This document shows, in pieces, positions 25,670-32,884 of a stretch of 64,000 bases of DNA. Every line of letters starts with the position of its first letter. The first letter of the stretch is position 1. A program made the translations under genes and the position numbers. The notes under the pieces were generated by a model. It was given only the letters and a program-made list of their open reading frames with translations, ran no database searches and was not told the origin of the DNA. Origin of the DNA: an uncultured Cellulophaga sp. (GTDB lineage: Bacteria; Bacteroidota; Bacteroidia; Flavobacteriales; Flavobacteriaceae); contig CANLOV010000009.1 of assembly GCA_947492955.1 (NCBI GenBank), forward strand, positions 1 through 64,000, in the 5' to 3' direction.

Positions 25670-26902
25670 ATGTTAATGCGTATTGTAGTTTTTGTGTCTG
25701 TTTTTATGTTGCTAAGTTTTTACGCCTTTCAGGCAATTAAGAATGTTACAAAACAACAATGGGTGTATTGGTTGTATATTTTGGTAACAATTGCTGCTAT
25801 AGGGAATTTGGTTTATCAATTTTTTTTAGCAGATGATGTTACTAGGGAAATGACAAAGCCTAAAACATATGCTTTTACCTTTGTAATGATATTGTTTGTT
25901 TTTCAGTTATTTACAGTAGCGTTTCTTTTTTTAGAAGATATTATTCGTTTTTTTATTGGGGGGTATTATAAAATAGTTGGTGAAACAGGAAATTTTTATT
26001 TGCCATCGCGCAGAAATTTTTTAAGTAAAATAGCCTTAGGGATAGCGGCTATACCATTTGGTGCTTTGCTTTACGGAATGTATAAGGGGAAGTATAATTT
26101 TAAGGTTTTAAAATATGAGTTAGCCTTTGATGATTTGCCTGATTCTTTTGATGGATATCAGATCACACAAATATCAGACATACATAGTGGTAGTTTTGAT
26201 GATAAAAAGAAAATAGAATACGCAATTGATTTAATTAATGAGCAGCAAAGTGATGCGCTTTTTTTTACGGGTGATATGGTAAATAATAAAGCAGAAGAAA
26301 TGTTGCCGTGGAAATCTGTTTTTGCAAAATTAAAAGCAAAAGATGGTAAATATTCTGTTTTAGGAAATCACGATTATGGAGATTATGTGGATTGGGAAAG
26401 TAAAGCAGCTAAAGAAGCTAATTTAGAAGATTTAAAACGAATACAGAAAGAGATAGGTTTTGATTTGTTGTTGAACGATAGTCGATTTTTGCAAAGAGGG
26501 GCTGATAAAATTGCTTTAGTAGGGGTAGAAAATTGGGGTAAAGGAGGTTTTAAAAAAGCAGGTGATTTAAAGAAAGCGGCATCAGCTATTACTAAAGATG
26601 ATTTTAAGATATTATTGAGTCATGATCCGTCTCATTGGGAGCAACAGGTAATTAGCGATGATTATCATTATCATCTTACCTTAAGTGGTCATACTCATGG
26701 TATGCAGTTTGGAATAGAAATTCCGGGATGGATTAAGTGGAGTCCTGTAAAATGGCGTTATAGGTACTGGGCTGGTATTTATAAAGAAATGGGGCAGTAT
26801 ATTAATGTAAATCGTGGTTTTGGCTTTTTAGGGTACCCAGGTAGGGTTGGTATATGGCCAGAAATAACAGTAATTACGTTAAAAAAGAAAAGCTTAACTT
26901 GA
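25670..26902 (+). CDS. Membrane-anchored metallophosphoesterase
   Basis: A 410-residue calcineurin-like phosphoesterase. Three to four N-terminal helices (about 1-23, 33-51, 67-90, 118-141) anchor a catalytic domain carrying the full metal-binding set: SDIHSG near 168, FTGDMVNN near 199, LGNHDYGD near 230, LLSHDPSHW near 320 and LSGHTHGMQFG near 338. This layout is found in YkuE/YaeI-like enzymes that act on membrane phospholipid or UDP-sugar lipids; the substrate here is unknown. The catalytic side cannot be fixed from sequence alone. An alternative ATG lies two codons downstream. Confidence 0.88.
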   Translation: MLMRIVVFVSVFMLLSFYAFQAIKNVTKQQWVYWLYILVTIAAIGNLVYQFFLADDVTREMTKPKTYAFTFVMILFVFQLFTVAFLFLEDIIRFFIGGYYKIVGETGNFYLPSRRNFLSKIALGIAAIPFGALLYGMYKGKYNFKVLKYELAFDDLPDSFDGYQITQISDIHSGSFDDKKKIEYAIDLINEQQSDALFFTGDMVNNKAEEMLPWKSVFAKLKAKDGKYSVLGNHDYGDYVDWESKAAKEANLEDLKRIQKEIGFDLLLNDSRFLQRGADKIALVGVENWGKGGFKKAGDLKKAASAITKDDFKILLSHDPSHWEQQVISDDYHYHLTLSGHTHGMQFGIEIPGWIKWSPVKWRYRYWAGIYKEMGQYINVNRGFGFLGYPGRVGIWPEITVITLKKKSLT

Positions 26903-26940
26903 ATTTAACTCTTGAAAATAGCGCAAAAAGCGTATGATTG

Positions 26941-26970
26941 CTTGTTTTTTATGATTTTTTCTTACATTTG
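26941..26970 (+). promoter_or_regulatory. Bacteroidota-type promoter of the thioredoxin-like gene
   Basis: CTTG (26941-26944), 18 nt, then TACATTTG (26963-26970), matching TAnnTTTG. It lies 22 bp before the ATG at 26993, so the leader would be short. Confidence 0.7.
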
Positions 26971-26992
26971 AATTATAACCTAATGATTTCGT

Positions 26993-27289
26993 ATGTCTAA
27001 ATTTGGTGAACTTATAGATTTAAAGATACCAGTACTGCTAGATTTTTATGCAGAATGGAGTGAGCAATCTACAGATATGCATGCTGTGTTAAAAGATGTG
27101 GCAGCTGCCCTAGGAGATAAAGGAAAAGTTATAAAGATTGATGTAGATAAAAACAAAGAACTCTCAGAAGCACTAAGGGTAAAGGGCTTGCCAACACTTA
27201 TTATTTATAAAAAAGGAGAAATGGTTTGGAGGCAAAGCGGGGAGCAAGATGCCAATACTTTAATAGGTATTTTGAACGAGTATATCTAG
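26993..27289 (+). CDS. Thioredoxin-fold protein lacking the active-site cysteines
   Basis: A 98-residue protein with a clear thioredoxin frame: VLLDFYAEW at about 14-22, then KVIKIDVDKNKELSEALRVKGLPTLIIYKKGEMVWRQSG, keeping the cis-Pro of GLPT and the following strand. The redox site is changed: the position of WCGPC reads WSEQS, and the protein contains no cysteine. It therefore cannot perform thiol-disulfide exchange and more likely serves as a binding or chaperone module. No signal peptide. It has its own promoter and ends at the 48-bp palindrome. Confidence 0.87.
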   Translation: MSKFGELIDLKIPVLLDFYAEWSEQSTDMHAVLKDVAAALGDKGKVIKIDVDKNKELSEALRVKGLPTLIIYKKGEMVWRQSGEQDANTLIGILNEYI

Positions 27290-27310
27290 TTTAAAATAAT
27301 ATTTTAAGAT

Positions 27311-27358
27311 ATAAAACAAAAAATCAGGATGTGTACACATCCTGATTTTTTGTTTTAT
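27311..27358. terminator. Perfect 48-bp palindrome, bidirectional terminator
   Basis: Arms 27311-27334 and 27335-27358 are exact reverse complements with no unpaired spacer. The core AATCAGGATGTG/CACATCCTGATT is flanked by A-rich and T-rich ends. It lies between the converging thioredoxin-like and DUF2723 genes. Confidence 0.92.
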
Positions 27359-27373
27359 GGCAGTGGGTGTTTT

Positions 27374-30300
27374 TTACTGCTGAGAAATAGTGTCTATTTC
27401 TATAGAGTCCGAATCTCTTAATTCCATAGGGGCTTCATTTTCCTCTATAAGTTCATCATTATAAAAGTGTCTAAAATTATCTATATACTCATTAAAAATT
27501 AGTGTTTCTTTTTCCGCAACATCTCTGTCTTTGTTTTGTATTAAGATATCTATGTTTCTTCTGTAAGCTTGCATATCGCCTAAAATATCTTCTATATTCT
27601 TGTATTGTTCATCTTTGGGGCTGCTAGCATAGTAACTTAAACGTTCTTGGTATTTGGTTTTAAGTTGGTGGTATAAAGCCCTGGCTTTTTCTGTTTCTCC
27701 TACCTTGTAATAGCCTTCTATAAAAGGTTCTACAAAAGCATAATATCCAAAATAATCAACAGGCATGTTGGTCATAGCAATATCTATAACCTCTTTTGCT
27801 TTTTCTATTTTGTTTTCGTTAATTAATGTTTCTGTTAGCCTGGCAAGGTTGCCTCTAAAAGATAAACCTTGTGTTCTTGTTTGGGTGTCGTGGTATATGT
27901 CTGAACTTCCAGAATTACCCCAATCCCATTTTTTAACAATATTGTACATTAAGTCAGCATCAATACGTCCCATTTCATAAGGGCTTTCGTTTTTGGTTTT
28001 AATAGGAACTAATTTGTATACTAAACCATCTAACTGTAAGTAATCTTTCATCCAAATATATTCTCCTTTGTCAAAGCTGCCGCCAGAAAAATAAATAGGG
28101 CGTTTCCAGTCGTTATTAGCTATAATGTCTAACATCATAATTCTATTTTTCGGAAGTGCATTTTTAGGTAGGTCAATATCAATATAGTCTACAATTAAAG
28201 CAGAGTCTTTTTCTTTTACTAATCCGCTTTCTAAAACATTCTTCTTGTTAACAGGAACCCTTATTTTATTAGTTGGGTAGTAAATTATGTTTAGATTGCT
28301 TTCAGGGTATTCGCTTAAGTCTGCTCCTCGTTGCTGTAAATAATACTTAAATTTTGTTTGCGGTTTGTCGCTTCCTATCCAATTCATGAAATCTTTGATG
28401 TTCCATCTGTTATCGGTAGCTTCCATATGGTATACGGCATCTCTAGATCCGTATTTATACTTGTCGTGTGTTAATTGAGAAGGTATAGGTTCACTTTCGT
28501 AAGCTTTGCTTTTCATTTGATCGATATACCAATCTGTAGCAAATAAACTTGTGTTTATAACGCGTACATCTGTTCTGTATTCCTCAATTTCTTGCACATA
28601 CCATAAAGGGAACGTGTCATTATCTCCGATAGTAAATAAGATGGCTCCTGCATCCTCCTGTGTAGAGCCTAAGTATGCTTTTGCTGTTGATCTTGCGGTA
28701 AAACGATTAGAGCGATCGTGGTCGTCCCAGTTTTGGTAAGCCATAAGGCTAGGGACAGCTAAAAGGCATATTGCCGTAATGGCAGGGGCTAATGTTTTTG
28801 GATTGATAATTTTTCTAAACTCATCAAATAAACCATAAACGCCAATACCTATCCATATAGCAAATACATAAAAAGAACCTACTAAAGAATAGTCTCGTTC
28901 TCTGGGTTGAAAAATGCCCGGATTTGTATAAAATTGTATAGCTAAACCAGTGAATAAAAAGAAAACTAATAATGCCCAAAAATGTTTTGGATGTTTGCTA
29001 ACATGAAACACTAGTCCTATAATACCTAATAAAAAGGGTAAAAAATAATAGGTATTCCTTCCTTTGTTGTTCGCGATATCACTAGGTAGGTTGTCTTGGC
29101 TACCCCTAAGGTAGTTGTCTATAAAGCCAATGCCGCTTATCCAGTTTCCGTGGTTATTGTATCTACCTTGAATATCATCTTGCTTCCCTGTAAAGTTCCA
29201 CATAAAATAGCGCCAATACATATATCCAAATTGGAAATCTAACATATAATTTATGTTGTCTATAATGCTTGGCGGTAGTACATCTATGTATTCGCTAAAA
29301 TCTCTAAGGAATTTAATGTACTGGTCCTCTTTAATTTCACCTTCTGCTAAGCCTTGTCTAAATTGTTGAATGGCGCTTCTTAGTTCTTTATTGCCCATAT
29401 ACTCGGGCTTTATTTTAAAATTAAGAACTCCATAATACTTCATGTAATTTTCTGTATTCTGCTCGCTCCACATTCTTGGTAAAAAACCAATGTGCTTTTT
29501 GTTGGGGCCTGGGACAGCATTTTTGTAGTCGTTAACTATAACGTATTTACCTAATTTTTCATCTTTTTCATATTTAGGCTTGTCGTCTCGTTCTTTGCCA
29601 TTAGGGGCAAAAGTATCAGAGTAATAAGCGCCATAAATAGGGCTGTCTACGCCAGGATATTGTTCTCTATTGTAATAGGCTAAAAGAGATCTAGCATCAG
29701 AAGGGTCATTTTCGTTAATAACAACATTTGCATTTGCTCTAATAGGTAGCATTAACCAAGAAGAAAATCCTAGAAATAAAAACATAAAACACAATGTAAT
29801 AGTGTTTGCGGTTTTAAAATTATTTTTACGAGTGTAATTTAGGGTATAATAAAAAACACCAATAAAAATTAGTCCCATTATAATGGTGCCAGAATTAAAT
29901 GGTAAGCCAATGGTATTAATAAAGAAAACCTCGCTCCAACCAAAAACTTTTAAAACGTAGGTTAAAGAGAATTTATATACTAACATTAAAATAGCTACTA
30001 CGGCAATATTGGCTAGTAAAAAGTTTTTAATTGTAACTGTTTTGTATTTTTTAAAATAGAATAATAGGCCAATTGTAGGGATGGCTAAAAAGCCCATAAA
30101 TTGTATTCCGAATGTAAGTCCTACAACAAAAGATATCAATATAATCCATCTATTGCCACGCGGGTTATCTATTTCATCGGTCCACTTAAGTCCCATCCAA
30201 AGTAATGCGGCCATAATAAAACTGGCCATAGAGTATACTTCTGTTTCTACGGCATTAAACCAAAAACTGTCAGAATAAGTAAAGGCTAAAGAGCCAACAA

Positions 30301-30676
30301 GTCCGCTTCCTAATACAGCAATTGCCTTGCTATTTGTAAAAGCTTCTTTTTTAGTAATAAGTTTTTTTGTAAGGTTGGTAATGGTCCAAAACATAAATAA
30401 AATGGTAAAAGCACTAGATATACCAGATAAGTAGTTTACCATTCTTGCTATTTGGTCTGCTTCTAATGCAAATAATGCAGCAAAAGCACCTAGCATTTGT
30501 AATAAAGGAGCTCCGGGCGGGTGACCAACTTGTAGCTTTGCTGAGGTGGTTATGTATTCTCCTGCATCCCAAAAACTACCTGTAGGTTCTACTGTAATGC
30601 CATAAGTAACAAGGGCTATAAAAAAAACAACCCATCCTAGGGTTATGTCCCATTTTTTAAAATCTTTAGAAAACAT
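27374..30676 (-). CDS. DUF2723 membrane protein, probable GT-C glycosyltransferase, with TPR-like C-terminus
   Basis: A 1100-residue inner-membrane protein. The N-terminal half has about 12 helices and the DUF2723 hallmark near residues 36-57: DAGEYI followed by HPPGAP after a short gap, a luminal acidic motif like that of GT-C (PMT-type) mannosyltransferases. A long soluble segment follows, containing a sugar/metal-type motif FTIGDNDTFPLWY near 675. The C-terminus is helical with TPR-like repeats (IEKAKEVIDIAMTN, ETEKARALYHQLKTKYQ). Human TMEM260 of the same family is a protein O-mannosyltransferase, so a role in Bacteroidota protein O-glycosylation is plausible but unproven. Confidence 0.85.
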   Translation of the reverse strand: MFSKDFKKWDITLGWVVFFIALVTYGITVEPTGSFWDAGEYITTSAKLQVGHPPGAPLLQMLGAFAALFALEADQIARMVNYLSGISSAFTILFMFWTITNLTKKLITKKEAFTNSKAIAVLGSGLVGSLAFTYSDSFWFNAVETEVYSMASFIMAALLWMGLKWTDEIDNPRGNRWIILISFVVGLTFGIQFMGFLAIPTIGLLFYFKKYKTVTIKNFLLANIAVVAILMLVYKFSLTYVLKVFGWSEVFFINTIGLPFNSGTIIMGLIFIGVFYYTLNYTRKNNFKTANTITLCFMFLFLGFSSWLMLPIRANANVVINENDPSDARSLLAYYNREQYPGVDSPIYGAYYSDTFAPNGKERDDKPKYEKDEKLGKYVIVNDYKNAVPGPNKKHIGFLPRMWSEQNTENYMKYYGVLNFKIKPEYMGNKELRSAIQQFRQGLAEGEIKEDQYIKFLRDFSEYIDVLPPSIIDNINYMLDFQFGYMYWRYFMWNFTGKQDDIQGRYNNHGNWISGIGFIDNYLRGSQDNLPSDIANNKGRNTYYFLPFLLGIIGLVFHVSKHPKHFWALLVFFLFTGLAIQFYTNPGIFQPRERDYSLVGSFYVFAIWIGIGVYGLFDEFRKIINPKTLAPAITAICLLAVPSLMAYQNWDDHDRSNRFTARSTAKAYLGSTQEDAGAILFTIGDNDTFPLWYVQEIEEYRTDVRVINTSLFATDWYIDQMKSKAYESEPIPSQLTHDKYKYGSRDAVYHMEATDNRWNIKDFMNWIGSDKPQTKFKYYLQQRGADLSEYPESNLNIIYYPTNKIRVPVNKKNVLESGLVKEKDSALIVDYIDIDLPKNALPKNRIMMLDIIANNDWKRPIYFSGGSFDKGEYIWMKDYLQLDGLVYKLVPIKTKNESPYEMGRIDADLMYNIVKKWDWGNSGSSDIYHDTQTRTQGLSFRGNLARLTETLINENKIEKAKEVIDIAMTNMPVDYFGYYAFVEPFIEGYYKVGETEKARALYHQLKTKYQERLSYYASSPKDEQYKNIEDILGDMQAYRRNIDILIQNKDRDVAEKETLIFNEYIDNFRHFYNDELIEENEAPMELRDSDSIEIDTISQQ

Positions 30677-30786
30677 TTGCTTTTGTAATTTACCAATTGA
30701 GGCGAAAATACTAATTAAAATAGATATTCATATAAGTTTTTAGTAAACCTTTAACTCAATATTTTTTCATTTTGTTTGCAAAAATA

Positions 30787-30817
30787 TTTGCAGATATAAA
30801 ACATTGTTTTAAATTTG
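30787..30817 (+). promoter_or_regulatory. Bacteroidota-type promoter of tRNA-Gln
   Basis: TTTG (30787-30790), exactly 19 nt, TAAATTTG (30810-30817): a full match to the consensus. It is 18 bp before the mature tRNA 5' end. Confidence 0.85.
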
Positions 30818-30835
30818 CACGCTCTTAATGATTAA

Positions 30836-30907
30836 TGGCCCATGGTGTAATTGGCAACACTCCGGTTTTTGGTACCGTCATTCAAGGTTCGAGTCCTTGT
30901 GGGCCAA
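30836..30907 (+). tRNA. tRNA-Gln (TTG)
   Basis: A 72-nt cloverleaf. Acceptor TGGCCCA pairs with TGGGCCA (30900-30906), discriminator A; D-stem GTGT/ACAC; anticodon loop TTTTGGT with anticodon TTG; T-arm CAAGG-TTCGAGT-CCTTG. The outermost anticodon-stem position is a C-U mismatch in my alignment. CCA is not encoded. It has its own promoter and terminator. Confidence 0.95.
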
Positions 30908-30920
30908 CAAAATTTAAGAT

Positions 30921-30955
30921 AATCCTGGTACTTTTATTAGTGTCAGGATTTTTTA
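30921..30955 (+). terminator. Terminator after tRNA-Gln
   Basis: Stem AATCCTG (30921-30927) / CAGGATT (30944-30950) followed by a T-rich tail, beginning 13 bp after the tRNA. Confidence 0.8.
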
Positions 30956-31034
30956 TTTTATAGTTTTTGCAGTCGAGAGGAAAAAACTTAATAATTTCTT
31001 GGGTTTTAAGTAAAGTAAGATTATTTCTTAAAAA

Positions 31035-31064
31035 TTGATAGATACATAAAAAGTTGTATATTTG
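31035..31064 (+). promoter_or_regulatory. Bacteroidota-type promoter of rimP-nusA-infB
   Basis: TTG (31035-31037), 19 nt, TATATTTG (31057-31064), matching TTG-N19-TAnnTTTG. A start near 31070 would give a leader of about 60 nt containing the hairpin at 31094-31118. Confidence 0.82.
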
Positions 31065-31093
31065 CAGCGCTGAAAGAATATATCGGTATTCAT

Positions 31094-31118
31094 GAGGGGA
31101 CTATTTGTCCCCTCTTTT
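31094..31118 (+). promoter_or_regulatory. Terminator-like hairpin in the rimP leader (candidate attenuator)
   Basis: A perfect 8-bp stem GAGGGGAC (31094-31101) / GTCCCCTC (31107-31114) with loop TATTT, immediately followed by TTTTATT. It lies between the promoter at 31035-31064 and the rimP ATG at 31132, so it is transcribed in the leader. It has the form of an intrinsic terminator, which would make it an attenuator for the operon that encodes NusA. The regulatory role is inferred. Confidence 0.65.
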
Positions 31119-31131
31119 ATTACTAAAATTT

Positions 31132-31593
31132 ATGCTGAAGGAAAAAGCAAAAAAGCTCTTAGAAGAAGCGTTGGCGGAGAATGAATCACTTTTCTTGATA
31201 GATTTTAAAGTGTCGTCAGGAAATAAAATAGATGTGGTTTTAGATGGTGATAATGGAGTTACTTTAAAAGACTGTATGGCAGTAAGTAGGGCTATTGAAC
31301 ATAATTTAGATAGGGAAGAAGAGGATTTTTCTTTAGAAGTGGCATCGGCAGGTGCTTCGTCTCCTTTAAAAATGCCAAGGCAGTACAAAAAAAATATAGG
31401 AAGAAAGCTTGAAATTAGAACTAAAGATGCTAGTTTTGAAGGAACAATAACAGTTGCTACGGAAGAAAGTGTTACGTTAGAGTGGAAAGCAAGAGAACCT
31501 AAGCCAATAGGCAAAGGAAAAGTAACAGTACATAAAAAGCAAGAAATAGCAATTTCTGATATAGAAGAGGCTAAAGTTGTATTAAAATTTTAA
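31132..31593 (+). CDS. rimP: Ribosome maturation factor RimP
   Basis: A 153-residue 30S assembly factor. The N-terminal domain has FLIDFKVSSGNKIDVVLDGDNGVTLKDCMAVSRAIEH in RimP order (key part: DGDNGVTLKDCMAVSR), then DFSLEVASAGASSPL, equivalent to the usual EVSSPG segment, and a C-terminal SH3-like domain. I chose ATG 31132 (MLKEKAKKLLEEAL). An upstream in-frame TTG at 31105 falls inside the leader hairpin and adds non-family residues. First gene of rimP-nusA-infB, 13 bp before nusA. Confidence 0.94.
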   Translation: MLKEKAKKLLEEALAENESLFLIDFKVSSGNKIDVVLDGDNGVTLKDCMAVSRAIEHNLDREEEDFSLEVASAGASSPLKMPRQYKKNIGRKLEIRTKDASFEGTITVATEESVTLEWKAREPKPIGKGKVTVHKKQEIAISDIEEAKVVLKF

Positions 31594-31606
31594 TAGAAGT
31601 TCAAAA

Positions 31607-32839
31607 ATGGAAAACATTGCGCTAATTGAATCTTTCTCAGAATTTAAAGATGATAAATTCATAGATAGAGTAACGCTAATGGCGATTTTGGAAGATGTGT
31701 TCAGGAACGCGTTAAAAAAGAAATTTGGATCAGATGATAATTTTGATATTATTATAAACCCAGATAAAGGAGATTTAGAAATTTGGAGAAATAGGATAGT
31801 TGTAGAAGATGGTGAAGTAGAAGAGCCTAATGAAGAAATTTCGCTTTCTGAAGCGCGTAAAATTGAGCCAGATTTTGAAGTAGGAGAAGATGTGTCAGAG
31901 GAAGTTAAGTTGATAGATTTAGGGAGAAGGGCTATTTTAGCATTGCGCCAAAATCTAATTTCTAAAATTCATGAGCACGATAATACAACGATATACAAGC
32001 AGTTTAAAGATTTAGAAGGAGAGATTTATACAGCGGAAGTTCACCACATACGTCACAAGGCAATTATTTTGTTAGATGATGAGGGGAATGAGATAATTTT
32101 ACCAAAGGATAAGCAAATCCCAGCAGATTTCTTTAGAAAAGGAGATAATGTTCGTGGTATTATTGAAAGTGTAGAGTTAAAAGGTAATAAACCAGCTATA
32201 ATAATGTCTAGAACATCGCCTCTGTTTTTAGAGCAATTGTTCTTTCAGGAAATTCCAGAAGTGTTCGATGGTTTAATTACTATTAAAAAAGCAGTTCGTA
32301 TTCCAGGGGAAAAAGCAAAAGTGGCGGTAGATTCTTATGACGATAGAATTGATCCTGTTGGAGCTTGTGTAGGTATGAAAGGTTCTCGAATCCATGGAAT
32401 TGTAAGAGAATTAGGGAATGAAAATATTGATGTAATTAATTGGACAGCGAATTCGCAGTTATTAGTTACTAGAGCATTAAGTCCGGCTAGGGTATCATCG
32501 GTTAAGTTAGATGATGAAAAAATGACAGCACAGGTTTATCTTATGCCAGAAGAGGTTTCTAAGGCTATAGGTAGAGGAGGTCATAATATTAGATTGGCTG
32601 GTCAATTAACTGGTTATGAGATAGATGTATTCCGTGAAGGAGTAGAAGAAGATGTTGAGCTTACTGAGTTTTCTGATGAAATAGAAGGCTGGGTAATAGA
32701 AGAGTTAAAGAAGGTAGGTTTAGATACGGCAAGAAGCGTATTAGAACAAGATGTACAGGATTTAGCAAAGCGAACTGATTTAGAAGAGGAGACAATTTTA
32801 GAAGTTGTGCGTGTACTAAAAGAAGAATTAGAAGATTAA
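31607..32839 (+). CDS. nusA: Transcription termination/antitermination protein NusA
   Basis: Elongation factor binding RNA polymerase and nascent RNA; it affects pausing, termination and antitermination. At 410 residues it holds the N-terminal polymerase-binding domain (LIESFSEFKDDKFIDRVTLM), the S1 domain around 130-200 (GEIYTAEVHHIRHKAIILLDD) and KH domains (DPVGACVGMKGSRIHGIVRE near 247; EVSKAIGRGGHNIRLAGQLTG near 312). The acidic C-terminal repeats of E. coli NusA are absent, as is usual outside gammaproteobacteria. infB follows after 45 bp. Confidence 0.97.
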   Translation: MENIALIESFSEFKDDKFIDRVTLMAILEDVFRNALKKKFGSDDNFDIIINPDKGDLEIWRNRIVVEDGEVEEPNEEISLSEARKIEPDFEVGEDVSEEVKLIDLGRRAILALRQNLISKIHEHDNTTIYKQFKDLEGEIYTAEVHHIRHKAIILLDDEGNEIILPKDKQIPADFFRKGDNVRGIIESVELKGNKPAIIMSRTSPLFLEQLFFQEIPEVFDGLITIKKAVRIPGEKAKVAVDSYDDRIDPVGACVGMKGSRIHGIVRELGNENIDVINWTANSQLLVTRALSPARVSSVKLDDEKMTAQVYLMPEEVSKAIGRGGHNIRLAGQLTGYEIDVFREGVEEDVELTEFSDEIEGWVIEELKKVGLDTARSVLEQDVQDLAKRTDLEEETILEVVRVLKEELED

Positions 32840-32884
32840 GCTATATATTAGCAGCATATTATAAGAAATAGGAATTGATTGTTT

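Larger units (their letters stand above)
30677..31131. other. Intergenic regulatory region between DUF2723 gene and rimP
   Basis: 455 bp without protein genes. In order: AT-rich upstream region of the minus-strand DUF2723 gene, tRNA-Gln promoter (30787-30817), tRNA-Gln (30836-30907), its terminator (30921-30955), rimP promoter (31035-31064) and a leader hairpin (31094-31118). Confidence 0.8.

Noticed and set aside
31101-31514. 137-codon minus-strand ORF opposite rimP
   Set aside because: Complement of rimP; serine-rich low-complexity translation typical of antisense frames here.
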